Assembly (NCBI GenBank): GCA_001898165.1
Contig: MKTD01000057.1
Coordinates: forward strand, 1 to 64,000
Length of the DNA stretch: 64,000 bases
Direction of reading: 5' to 3'
From: Bacteroidia bacterium 43-41
Lineage (GTDB): Bacteria > Bacteroidota > Bacteroidia > Bacteroidales > Dysgonomonadaceae
The position numbers and the translations under genes were made by a program. This document shows, in pieces, positions 54,438 to 63,289 of the stretch (position 1 is the first letter of the stretch; each line of letters opens with the position of its first letter). Under the pieces are notes generated by a model that saw only the letters and a list, made by a program, of their open reading frames with translations, had not been told where the DNA came from and searched no databases.

Positions 54438-56972
54438 ATGATGAAATTTTACTATACGTCGCTATTTTTCTTATTTTCATTATTGGCTTTTTCCCAAACA
54501 AAAACTTACACCACTTCACGCACGCAACAAGCACCGGAGATAGACGGGCAACTGACGGACGACTGTTGGCAGAATGCCGGTTGGGAGAGTGATTTTGTGC
54601 AGTTTGAACCCAATCAGGGTGCTGCACCCTCCCAACAAACGCAATTTGCCATCGTGTATGACGATAACAATTTGTACATCGCCATAAAAGCACTCGACTC
54701 CGAACCCGATAAGATTGTCCGCCGTGTTTCGCGGCGCGATGTTGCCGACGGCGATGCGGTGGCCATTGTCATAGACAGCTACGAAGATAAGATGACTGCC
54801 TTTGCGTTTTTAGTTTCTGCCGCCGGCAGCAAAACCGATTGGAGGCAAACCGAGGGCAACGGCGAGGACAATAGCTGGGATCCGATTTGGGAAGTGCGGA
54901 CTTCCCTGCAACCCGATGGCTGGTACGCCGAAATGCGTATTCCGTATTCGCAACTTCGTTTCGGAAAGAAAGTCCGATACCGTTGGGGATTGGAAGTGAT
55001 GCGTCACGTTTATCGTCATCAGGAGCGTTCGTTCTGGCAACCCATCGATAAAGCCTCGGCAAAATTTATCGGCGATTTTGGAACTTTGGAAGGCATTTGT
55101 AACATTTATCCCAAAAAGGATATTGAAATTGTTCCTTTCGCACTTTCTCAACTGACACTTTCGGAAAAAGAAACAGGAAATCCGTTTGCCACGGGAACCC
55201 GTACAAAAGCATCGATGGGAGTGGACGGTAAGATCAGCCTTACCAACGACATTACGCTGAACTTCACGATAAATCCCGATTTCGGGCAAGTGGAAGCCGA
55301 TCCGTCAGTGGTGAATCTAACCAATTTTGAAACCTATTTCAACGAAAAGCGGCCTTTCTTTGTAGAAGGGAGCAATATTTACCATTATCCGTTCGATTTG
55401 ACCAATAACGAGCAGAACAAACTCTTTTATTCACGTCGGCTGGGTAGGGAACCACATCTCAACTACGACACAAAAGACGGCGAATATGTACGCGAGCCGG
55501 GAAGGACAACTATTCTGGGTGCGGTTAAAGTGTCGGGAAAAACGCGTAAAGGAACTTCCATCGGGATATTAAATGCGGTTACACAGAAAATGAGCAGTGA
55601 AATAGATCGCGACGGTGAACGATTGAAATATGCTGTGGAACCTACTTCAAATTATTTTGTGGGCAGGTTGGAACAGGACCTTGATAGTGGCAACCTCATT
55701 GTCGGGGGAATGATCACGGCCACCAACCGTAAGATAGATGAACAGCAATTTGAGGTTCTGCCCGGTTCGGCATACACGGCAGGGATGAATTTAACCAAAT
55801 ACTGGAAAGACAAATCTTATTTTATCACGGCAAGAACATTTTTCAGTCACTTGCGAGGATCGCAGGAAGCGATGGTCCAATTGCAGAAATCGTCGGCGAG
55901 GTATTATCAAAGACCCGATGCGAAGCATTTGGAACTTGATGCGGAACGTACATCGCTGAGCGGTTTTGGGGGTTCGGTGAGTGGAGGTAAGGTTTCCGGG
56001 CATTTTAATGTGTTGGGTTTCAGTAGCTGGAGCTCTCCCGGACTGGAGTTTAACGATATCGGTTTTAAACCCAATGCCGATATGTTTATGAACGGTGTTT
56101 GGGCAGAGTGGAACGAATGGCGTCCGAGAGGCATCGTAAACAAGTATCGGTTTAATGGTTCCTTGTATAACATAAGGGATTTTTCGGGAACTTCACTGGT
56201 GTGGGGAAATGAAGCGTATGGGCACATTCAGTTTACCAATTATTACGATATTGCCGGAGGATTGAATATTAATCATCCGGGATTATCTAATTCAATGTTG
56301 AGAGGAGGTCCTGCTATTAAAACGCCGGGAGTCATAAATTCGTGGTTTTCCGTTGAATCGGACAGCCGGAAGAAACTAAGCATGGAATACGATATGAGTT
56401 TTTCTCACGGTTATGAGAACTCGAGACGTTCCATTTCGTATGGATTGGATATCACCTACAAGCCCAGTGACCGCCTTGCCCTTTCGCTTTATCCGCAATA
56501 TGTCAAATCTACCGGCCATCAGCAATATGTGCGTACGGTATCGGGAGAAAACCCTACCTATATTCTGTCGTCTATCAACCAGAATATCGCATCGGTATCC
56601 GTTCGGATAAATTACGGTATTACGCCCGATATGTCATTGCAGTGGTATGCGCTTCCGTACCTGTTCTCCGGCGATTATTACGGTTTTAAAACGGTAACCC
56701 GGCCGAGGGCAGACAAATTTAACGATCGGTTCACGGCCATGGATACCTACGACTACGACAATCCCGATTTTCATTTTCTTCAATTCCGCTCCAACCTGGT
56801 TTACCGGTGGGAGTACAAACCCGGATCGGTACTCTATCTGGTGTGGTCGCAAGGAAGAACGGTACAGGGAGAAGACGGGACGTTCCGGTTTAAAGATTAT
56901 GTGTGCGATTTGTTTAAAGCGGCTCCTCAAAACGATTTTCTCATAAAAATTTCGTATGCGTGGATATTTTAA
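54438..56972 (+). CDS. DUF5916/CBM9-like outer-membrane protein
   Basis: The 844-residue protein has a signal peptide (ending LLAFSQ, about residue 20), an N-terminal carbohydrate-binding family 9-like domain (about 25-210: APEIDGQLTDDCWQNA, VYDDNNLYIAIKALDSEP, YAEMRIPYSQLRF) and a large DUF5916 region that begins with FALSQLTL and contains the landmark TLNFTINPDFGQVEADPSVVNLTNFETYF. The remaining strands suggest a C-terminal outer-membrane barrel ending in SYAWIF. The family's role is not established; surface binding of a polymer is possible. It appears to be monocistronic, 75 bp after the DUF6448 gene. Confidence 0.92.
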   Translation: MMKFYYTSLFFLFSLLAFSQTKTYTTSRTQQAPEIDGQLTDDCWQNAGWESDFVQFEPNQGAAPSQQTQFAIVYDDNNLYIAIKALDSEPDKIVRRVSRRDVADGDAVAIVIDSYEDKMTAFAFLVSAAGSKTDWRQTEGNGEDNSWDPIWEVRTSLQPDGWYAEMRIPYSQLRFGKKVRYRWGLEVMRHVYRHQERSFWQPIDKASAKFIGDFGTLEGICNIYPKKDIEIVPFALSQLTLSEKETGNPFATGTRTKASMGVDGKISLTNDITLNFTINPDFGQVEADPSVVNLTNFETYFNEKRPFFVEGSNIYHYPFDLTNNEQNKLFYSRRLGREPHLNYDTKDGEYVREPGRTTILGAVKVSGKTRKGTSIGILNAVTQKMSSEIDRDGERLKYAVEPTSNYFVGRLEQDLDSGNLIVGGMITATNRKIDEQQFEVLPGSAYTAGMNLTKYWKDKSYFITARTFFSHLRGSQEAMVQLQKSSARYYQRPDAKHLELDAERTSLSGFGGSVSGGKVSGHFNVLGFSSWSSPGLEFNDIGFKPNADMFMNGVWAEWNEWRPRGIVNKYRFNGSLYNIRDFSGTSLVWGNEAYGHIQFTNYYDIAGGLNINHPGLSNSMLRGGPAIKTPGVINSWFSVESDSRKKLSMEYDMSFSHGYENSRRSISYGLDITYKPSDRLALSLYPQYVKSTGHQQYVRTVSGENPTYILSSINQNIASVSVRINYGITPDMSLQWYALPYLFSGDYYGFKTVTRPRADKFNDRFTAMDTYDYDNPDFHFLQFRSNLVYRWEYKPGSVLYLVWSQGRTVQGEDGTFRFKDYVCDLFKAAPQNDFLIKISYAWIF

Positions 56973-57078
56973 CCCACTCTTCCCATGCCGGATACACCGA
57001 AACCAGCCGGTGATTCAGTTTATTCCCTGAAATTGGCGTGGACTCAGGTATGCTGATGGAAGAGATTGATTTGGATTT

Positions 57079-57951
57079 TTATTTATCCATCACAGGAAAT
57101 AACTCCCTGATTTCCGATTCATTGGGTTGCCTTCCGTATTCACATATTTCGAAAGCTTCAGCATCGGTAATCTTGTCCGCTTTCTCCTTTCCATACCATT
57201 TTACAAGAGATTCTTTCACAGAGGGTAGTATGGTCCTTCTTCTGCCGTTCTTCAGCCATTCCAGCCGTTCTTTTTCATCTTTAGGAACGTTCTGTTCTTG
57301 AGAAGCTGTCCACGGTAACCACTCAAAATACTGAGATTCGTGTGCCGCCATTCCGTAAATTTTCCGGTCCAGAACGTCTGAAATATCAATGGCAATATCA
57401 GGAGTAAACGGATATGGCTTTTGAAACCGGTCTTGCGCATACAGGAAAACAGGATTTTTTCTCAAGGGAGGAGTATCCGATACCACGTTTGGAACAATCA
57501 CCATGTAAGCTGCATCCTGCAACACAATAGCCGTGTTCCTGTGGTCGGGATGGTAATCGTATGGCCGGGGGCCGATTACAATGTCGGCATTCCATTCACG
57601 GATTAACCGGATAACCTGGTGGCGCACTTCGAGGGTAGGAAACAACTCACCGTCGTGGTTATCGAGTATCCTGTATGTCACACCAAATCGTTTACCGGCT
57701 TCCTGCGCTTCGGCCCTGCGAATTCTCGCCAATGCTCCCCCGCCTTTCGATTGATGCCCGGCATCTCCGTTTGTGAGTGATACGAACAACACGTTGTGTC
57801 CGAGTTTTGCAAATTTAATTGCTGTTCCGCCTGCTGTTCCGTCCGGATCATCAGGGTGCGCACCAAACACGATCACATTTATTTTTTTATCCTGCCCCGA
57901 CACAAAGCTAAAGGGGAGAAACAGGAAAAGAATGGAAACGAGATACTTCAT
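57079..57951 (-). CDS. PIG-L (LmbE-like) family deacetylase
   Basis: The 290-residue protein has a signal peptide (ending FVSGQ, residue 20) and the zinc-hydrolase motifs of the PIG-L family: AHPDDPDG (His32, Asp34, Asp35) and the later HPDHRNT, both zinc-binding. Relatives remove N-acetyl groups from GlcNAc-type compounds, such as GlcNAc-PI or bacillithiol/mycothiol precursors. Here export to the periplasm suggests action on a sugar outside the cytoplasm; the substrate is unknown. It diverges from the Nif3-like gene, with a short shared intergenic region, and convergently faces the DUF5916 gene. Confidence 0.9.
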   Translation of the reverse strand: MKYLVSILFLFLPFSFVSGQDKKINVIVFGAHPDDPDGTAGGTAIKFAKLGHNVLFVSLTNGDAGHQSKGGGALARIRRAEAQEAGKRFGVTYRILDNHDGELFPTLEVRHQVIRLIREWNADIVIGPRPYDYHPDHRNTAIVLQDAAYMVIVPNVVSDTPPLRKNPVFLYAQDRFQKPYPFTPDIAIDISDVLDRKIYGMAAHESQYFEWLPWTASQEQNVPKDEKERLEWLKNGRRRTILPSVKESLVKWYGKEKADKITDAEAFEICEYGRQPNESEIRELFPVMDK

Positions 57952-57996
57952 GATAAGCTAATTTGTTTGTTTATCACAAAAATACGAAAAATGAAC

Positions 57997-58004
57997 TATA
58001 TTTG
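57997..58004 (+). promoter_or_regulatory. Candidate -7 box before Nif3-like gene
   Basis: TATATTTG matches TAnnTTTG and would place transcription start near 58010, close to the ATG at 58026. Weak TTTG/TTTA candidates occur upstream at an imperfect distance. Confidence 0.45.
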
Positions 58005-58025
58005 CAGATATAATCCATATTTGTT

Positions 58026-59120
58026 ATGCGAATAAAAGAAATATTGCAAACGATAGAAAACCTGGCTCCAATTCCGCTGCAGGAGGATTTTGACAACAGC
58101 GGGTTACAGGTTGGCGATGTAAGTCGTGAAGCTACTGCTGCCTTGCTCAGCCTCGATGTGACGGAGAGCGTGGTTGACGAAGCCGTCTCACTGGGATGCA
58201 ACCTTATAATCTCGCATCATCCGCTGGCCTTTAAACCGTTTAAATCGTTGACGGGGCGCACTTACGTTGAGCGGTGTATGATAAAGGCCATCAAACACGA
58301 TATTGTGGTTTATGCTGCGCATACCAACCTCGATAACGCCTGGCAGGGAGTGAACTTTAAACTTGCAGAGATGCTTGGCTTGCAGCAACCCAGAGTGTTG
58401 AGCCCTCAAAAAGACGCTTTGCTTAAATTGGTTACCTTTGTTCCCGAATCGCATGCCGAGTATGTCAGGAACGCCTTGTTTAATGCGGGAGCGGGAAATA
58501 TAGGCAACTACGATTCGTGTAGTTTCAACCTGCACGGCGAAGGCACTTTCAGGGCTAACGAGTCGGCAACCCCTTTTGTGGGCGACGTTGGAAAACTCCA
58601 TTTCGAGAAAGAGGCGAGGATTGAGACCGTTTTACCCAAATTCAGGCAGGCAGATGTGTTGCGGGCATTGTTATCGGTTCATCCTTACGAAGAGCCGGCT
58701 TATGATTTTTACCCCCTCAAAAACGATTGGGCGCAAGCCGGGAGCGGGGTGGTGGGTGTTTTGCCCGAACCGGTCCCGGAGCAGGAGTTTCTGTATTTAC
58801 TGAAAGATGTATTCAATTTGCCGACCATCCGTCATACCAAATTACAGAACCGGGAAATTCACGATGTGGCTTTGTGTGGAGGCTCAGGTGCATTCCTCAT
58901 TCCCGAAGCCATTACCTATGGCGCCGATGCATTTATTACAGGGGAAGCCAGGTACAATGACTTTTATGATGTGGATAGCCGCTTATTGCTCGCTGTCGTA
59001 GGGCATTACGAATCGGAAATTTGCACGAAAGAGATCTTTTTCGATATAATTTCGAAAAAATTTCCTACCTTTGCTGTTCATAAATCGGCATTCGATTCGA
59101 ATCCCGTAAAATACCTGTAA
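58026..59120 (+). CDS. Nif3-like dinuclear metal centre protein
   Basis: The 364-residue protein belongs to the NIF3/YqfO family, with the N- and C-terminal halves forming a dimetal site: LIISHHPLAFKP (about 58-69), HTNLDNAWQGVNF (about 99-111) and near the C-terminus VVGHYESE. A PII-like insert lies between them (about 130-235, starting LLKLVTFVPESHAEYVRNAL). This length fits the longer YqfO form. It is sometimes annotated as GTP cyclohydrolase 1 type 2, without firm evidence; its biological role remains open. The zinc-ribbon protein gene follows after 153 bp, as in many Bacteroidota, suggesting a functional link. Confidence 0.95.
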   Translation: MRIKEILQTIENLAPIPLQEDFDNSGLQVGDVSREATAALLSLDVTESVVDEAVSLGCNLIISHHPLAFKPFKSLTGRTYVERCMIKAIKHDIVVYAAHTNLDNAWQGVNFKLAEMLGLQQPRVLSPQKDALLKLVTFVPESHAEYVRNALFNAGAGNIGNYDSCSFNLHGEGTFRANESATPFVGDVGKLHFEKEARIETVLPKFRQADVLRALLSVHPYEEPAYDFYPLKNDWAQAGSGVVGVLPEPVPEQEFLYLLKDVFNLPTIRHTKLQNREIHDVALCGGSGAFLIPEAITYGADAFITGEARYNDFYDVDSRLLLAVVGHYESEICTKEIFFDIISKKFPTFAVHKSAFDSNPVKYL

Positions 59121-59273
59121 AAGAAAGCGGTCTGACGTTGTTCCCGCAGTTGCAGGTAATGTGGTAACAGAACGATAATCTTCGTGGGGTTACTGCATTT
59201 TTTTATAGTAGAGGAGCGGTTATGCCGCATTTCATTTTAAAGTGAATAAACAGAGAATAAAACTTTATATATT

Positions 59274-60041
59274 ATGGCAACAAGAAAAAAAGTTACAGTA
59301 GAAGATATTGCAGTGGACGAAAAACTGAAATCGTTGTACAAGTTGCAATCTTATCTTTCAGAAATCGATAAAATCAAAACATTAAGAGGTGAACTTCCTC
59401 TTGAAGTGGCTGACCTTGACGACGAAATCGCCGGATTAGGAACGCGTATCAATAAATTTGAACTCGATTTGAAAGAACTGGGTGAGATGACCAGGCAGGA
59501 GAAATTCAAGATCGAAACCAGCAAAACGAAAATCGAAAAGTATAATAAGCAGCTCGAAAATGTTCGTAACAGCAAGGAGTTTGATCATCTATCGAAAGAG
59601 GTGGAGTTTGAAACGCTTGAAATTGAATTGGCCGAAAAGCATATCCGTGAAAATACGCAATCCGAAAAGTTGATTAAAGAACAGATTACGGCTGCCAACG
59701 AGCAACTTAAAGAAAAGAATTTCGATTTGGAAGCTAAAAAGAAAGAGCTCGATGATATTGTTTCGGAAACCAAAGCCCAGGAAGAAAAGATCCGCGAAAA
59801 GGCTAAAAAGACCGAAACTACTATCGAGCCCCGATTGCTCACCGCATTCAAACGAATCCGTAAAAATGCACGCAACGGATTAGGAATTGTACCTATCCAG
59901 CGTGGTGCCTGTGGTGGTTGCTTCAATAAAATTCCGCCCCAGAAACAAATGGATATTAAAATGGGGAAGAAAATTATCGTGTGTGAGTATTGCGGGCGGA
60001 TTATGATTGACCCCGAATTAGCGGGAATTACTACGGAATAA
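59274..60041 (+). CDS. Coiled-coil zinc-ribbon protein (CT398/C4-type)
   Basis: The 255-residue protein is mainly a long coiled coil (about 15-190; many heptads of Glu/Lys/Leu) followed by a C4 zinc ribbon (about 205-245) with GACGGCFNKIPPQ and VCEYCGRIM. The four Cys pairs (two CXXC-like motifs) are intact. Relatives such as Chlamydia CT398 and the actinobacterial family are thought to be scaffold or nucleic-acid-linked proteins; the function is not settled. It follows the Nif3-like gene, a recurrent pair. Its last codons overlap the 3' end of the convergent YfhO gene by 24 bp. Confidence 0.9.
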   Translation: MATRKKVTVEDIAVDEKLKSLYKLQSYLSEIDKIKTLRGELPLEVADLDDEIAGLGTRINKFELDLKELGEMTRQEKFKIETSKTKIEKYNKQLENVRNSKEFDHLSKEVEFETLEIELAEKHIRENTQSEKLIKEQITAANEQLKEKNFDLEAKKKELDDIVSETKAQEEKIREKAKKTETTIEPRLLTAFKRIRKNARNGLGIVPIQRGACGGCFNKIPPQKQMDIKMGKKIIVCEYCGRIMIDPELAGITTE

Positions 60042-62528
60042 AAACTTCCGTAGCACTATCCACGCCGCCGTGAGCAACATGATCAACAAGGCTGCATAAG
60101 CCACCGCATCCGTAACTTTTATACTTACCGGCTCAAAACGAAATTCCACGGTATGCCTTCCCGCAGGAATGGGCAGTGCCCGCAGTGTGTAATTGGCACG
60201 CAACATCTGGACCGGTTGTCCGTCTATGGTGATTTGCCATCCCTTGGGATAATAAATCTCCGAGAAGACGGCCAATTCATCTTTTTTCGTATCCACCGTG
60301 TAGGTGATGAAGTTAGAGTCGTAATCGGCCAACACAATAGTGGATGCCGAGTCGGCAGGCGACACGTTGAACCCTTGCAAAACAGGCTCGAATTTTTTAT
60401 CGGTCACGGCTTGAGTGCGTAAATCCATGGTTGCCAGCGCATCGATCTCTTCATCGGCATTGTTTGCAAACTGAATGCCGTCTACAAACCAGGCATTTCC
60501 CATGGCGTAAGGATTTTCTATAGGTACCGTTCCGCCTTGTGTTGGCATGATGATCCATTTGGCGTTGAGCATGTTTAACACCTTATACCCGTCGGCGTTC
60601 ACGGAGTCCATTGCCCCTTGTGTACGGATAATGTCTTGTTGCAAAACACCCATTTCCTTACTTATGTGTATATCGATCAAATCCTGGTACCGGCGTAGTT
60701 TTGCTGCATGATACCCACCGATTGTTTTGTGGTAATAAGGTGTAATTCCATCGTCGAACGTGTTGGTTGCCATATTCAGTACACGGTAGTATTTGGTGGT
60801 GTCCTGTAAAATATGCTGATCGGTTGGTGTTTGCGAAAAGATCTGCTGTTCGTTCAATTTAGTAGTGAAATCGCCGTCGTTGAGGTACCTTTTGTTTACC
60901 GTCCACATATCGGCAAGGCAAAGGAGTAAAATTCCGGCCACGGTCCATTGGGCTTTCAATTTGTCGGACATAAAAGCGATCAGTATCAATACTCCACCAA
61001 GAATGATATAAAAACTACGCCAGGCATCTGCTTTAAAGATGGAGATGCGCATTTCCGTAAGGTTTCCGATAACAGCCTGAATGTGCTCTGTTGGCAGCGA
61101 CTGCAGTTGCTGCATTTCGAAATTGGAAATATAAGAAGGAAAAAACAGTTTGGGCATCAACCAGAACAGAATGGCCATACCGCCTGTGGCAGCCCAACTG
61201 ATACTTAAATATTTTATATTGCTTTTCAGCGTTTCGGGCTTTTGGATAATTTCTTTTAACGCAAGTGCTGCAAGTAGTGGAATACAAAATTCGGCAACTA
61301 CCAAAATGGATGAAACGGTTCGAAACTTATTGTACATGGGTACATAATCGATAAAGAAATCGGTAAGCGGCATAAAGTTTTTACCCCACGAGAGGAATAT
61401 CGAAAAGAGGGTCCCTGCCAGTAATGCCCATTTTATTGGCCCTTTCACGATAAAAAGGCCTAAAATAAACAGCGTTAAAACAAAAGCTCCCACGTAAACC
61501 GGTCCCGCTGTCCACGGTTGTTCGCCCCAGTATTGCCCGATTTGTTTATACAGTTCACGGTATTCTGGACGCGACTGCTCCATCGCTTTCGGGTTTTCCG
61601 ACATCCGGGCAGACGAAGATCCGCCTTTGGCGTTTGGAATGAGCAGCGTCCAGGTTTCATCTACCCCGTAGCTCCACCCCGTAATGTAATCGCGCTCCAA
61701 TCCGTTCTTCGATTTGTTTTCGACACCGTGGTGCGAGAGTTCCGATTTCCCGCGCATCGTCTCCTTTGTATATTCATAAGTATGGTACAAATTAGAGGAA
61801 TTTGCCAACACCCCAATTAACCCTGCAATAGCCACAACGGCCGTGGATTTCAAGAAATCGGCAAGTTTCTTTTCGCGAACAGCTTGCACGAAAAAGGCAA
61901 CCACCATGAAAAACATAAGGAAGAGGAAGTAGTAACTCATCTGAATATGGTTTGCCGAAATCTGGAATGCCACGAAGATCATGACCAGCAATGCGCCCAA
62001 CAGGTATTTCTTCCGGTACGCATACACCAAACCCGCAATGGTAGGCGGAATATAGGCCAATGTGATGAACTTCCAGATATGCCCGGCCGCGATGAGTATG
62101 AAAAAGTAGGAAGAGAATGCCCAGATAATGGCTCCCAGCGCACTGATTAAAGGGGAGGCCCCGAACGCCCGCATCAGGATATAAAACCCGAGCAGCATAA
62201 TAAAAACAAGGCAAATGTAGTTGGGCAAAAACAGGGAGTAGGCGTTTTTCGCCAGCTCCTGAGGTTTGTTCGAATCGTACGTGGGGCTCATCTGGTACGA
62301 TGGCATTCCTCCAAACATCGAGAGGTTCCAACGCGTACGTTCTCCGTCGTGACGCTTCATAAAATCACGCTGTTCCTGCCCTATTCCGATAGCGGCAAGA
62401 GAATCGCCCTGAGTAATGGCGCGGCCGTCCATCACTGCCGGCGCAAAATAGATAAATGAGATAAGGATAAACAAGATGATTACGATTAAATCGGGCAGAA
62501 ATTTCTTGAGTTCGTTGGAATTTTTCAT
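60018..62528 (-). CDS. YfhO-family membrane protein
   Basis: The 836-residue protein has about 13 hydrophobic segments in its first two thirds (starting FLPDLIVIILFILISFIYFAP, landmark) and a large C-terminal extracytoplasmic region ending with one or two more helices. YfhO-type features include AITQGDSLAAIGIGQEQRDF near the N-terminus and the C-terminal beta-rich segment YPKGWQITIDGQPV. Homologues are glycosyltransferase-C-like proteins; B. subtilis YfhO glycosylates teichoic acid lipids, but the substrate here is not known. A -7-like box (62561-62568) lies about 33 bp upstream. Its 3' end overlaps the zinc-ribbon gene by 24 bp. Confidence 0.93.
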   Translation of the reverse strand: MKNSNELKKFLPDLIVIILFILISFIYFAPAVMDGRAITQGDSLAAIGIGQEQRDFMKRHDGERTRWNLSMFGGMPSYQMSPTYDSNKPQELAKNAYSLFLPNYICLVFIMLLGFYILMRAFGASPLISALGAIIWAFSSYFFILIAAGHIWKFITLAYIPPTIAGLVYAYRKKYLLGALLVMIFVAFQISANHIQMSYYFLFLMFFMVVAFFVQAVREKKLADFLKSTAVVAIAGLIGVLANSSNLYHTYEYTKETMRGKSELSHHGVENKSKNGLERDYITGWSYGVDETWTLLIPNAKGGSSSARMSENPKAMEQSRPEYRELYKQIGQYWGEQPWTAGPVYVGAFVLTLFILGLFIVKGPIKWALLAGTLFSIFLSWGKNFMPLTDFFIDYVPMYNKFRTVSSILVVAEFCIPLLAALALKEIIQKPETLKSNIKYLSISWAATGGMAILFWLMPKLFFPSYISNFEMQQLQSLPTEHIQAVIGNLTEMRISIFKADAWRSFYIILGGVLILIAFMSDKLKAQWTVAGILLLCLADMWTVNKRYLNDGDFTTKLNEQQIFSQTPTDQHILQDTTKYYRVLNMATNTFDDGITPYYHKTIGGYHAAKLRRYQDLIDIHISKEMGVLQQDIIRTQGAMDSVNADGYKVLNMLNAKWIIMPTQGGTVPIENPYAMGNAWFVDGIQFANNADEEIDALATMDLRTQAVTDKKFEPVLQGFNVSPADSASTIVLADYDSNFITYTVDTKKDELAVFSEIYYPKGWQITIDGQPVQMLRANYTLRALPIPAGRHTVEFRFEPVSIKVTDAVAYAALLIMLLTAAWIVLRKFLFRSNSR
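60031..60053. terminator. Bidirectional hairpin at convergent gene ends
   Basis: CTACGGAA and TTCCGTAG form a perfect 8-bp stem around a 7-base loop. It lies across the stop codons of the overlapping zinc-ribbon and YfhO genes and could terminate both transcripts, although no T-run follows directly. Confidence 0.45.
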
Positions 62529-62560
62529 CGTTATGTTGCTTTGTAAACGTATTTAAGGAA

Positions 62561-62568
62561 CAAATTTA
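62561..62568 (-). promoter_or_regulatory. Candidate -7 box of the YfhO gene
   Basis: On the minus strand TAAATTTG matches TAnnTTTG about 33 bp upstream of the start codon. No clear -33 element is visible. Confidence 0.45.
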
Positions 62569-62611
62569 CAGATTATTTCTGAAAGCGAAGCCCTGATGCG
62601 ATTGTTTTGAA

Positions 62612-62648
62612 TAAAAAAAGAAGTGAAACGGGTGAGTTCCACTTCTTT
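62612..62648 (-). terminator. Terminator of the small beta-barrel gene
   Basis: AAAGAAGTG (62617-62625) and CACTTCTTT (62640-62648) form a perfect 9-bp stem. On the minus strand it is followed by a run of T (62613-62619), ideally placed 22 bp beyond the stop codon of the gene upstream. Confidence 0.8.
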
Positions 62649-62669
62649 GCAGGTTGTAACACAGGAGGC

Positions 62670-63185
62670 TCAGAATCTTTTCCCGATAGTAATTCCCATA
62701 CGCGGATACCCGCTGTCGTTTACAAAATCGCGTCCGCCGCCGAAATACAGTTCACCTACCCAGTTATTTTTGGTCAGGTACTTCCATCCTAATGCCAATC
62801 CCAATCCGGCACCTGTTGATCCACTGGAAAACACGGAACCGTTGGCTTCGATAAAAAAACCGGCTCCGTACTTTTGCAGGTTGGTTGAACTTCCTCCAAA
62901 ATACCAACGGGCATAAGGAGTAAATGCAAAATCTAAAGGATAATCGTCCGAATTCAGGCTAATTCCTGCCGATGCTCCTACGCCAAAATCTTCACCAAGG
63001 ATACGTTCGTAGGACACTTCGGGGAATAAACCAAAGATGGTGGTCCCCAAATTCAATTTCAATTCATTTAATTGGGCGGGCGTATCTTTTGCAAGATCTC
63101 CTCCAAAGACACTTTGTGTGCGTTGTTGTGAAAATGCCGAAACACTGATAATCAACGCGATTGATACTAAAGCAAATTTTTTCAT
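62670..63185 (-). CDS. Small outer-membrane beta-barrel protein
   Basis: The 171-residue product has a signal peptide (ending SAFSQQ, about residue 20) and alternating strands ending in the aromatic MGITIGKRF, typical of small eight-stranded porin-like (OmpA/OprF-type or OMP_b-brl) proteins. Glycine- and aromatic-rich strands such as YGAGFFIEANG and GLGLALGWKYL support this. No specific family or ligand can be named. It has its own terminator and lies between the metG gene and the YfhO gene, all on the minus strand. Confidence 0.8.
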   Translation of the reverse strand: MKKFALVSIALIISVSAFSQQRTQSVFGGDLAKDTPAQLNELKLNLGTTIFGLFPEVSYERILGEDFGVGASAGISLNSDDYPLDFAFTPYARWYFGGSSTNLQKYGAGFFIEANGSVFSSGSTGAGLGLALGWKYLTKNNWVGELYFGGGRDFVNDSGYPRMGITIGKRF

Positions 63186-63289
63186 ACAGTTTTTATTAAA
63201 TGTTGTTTTAACATTCTACAATTAAGACTCAAAAACGGTAAAAACGCTGCATAAACTGATGTTAAAAAAATAAAATTGTAAATTCTCCA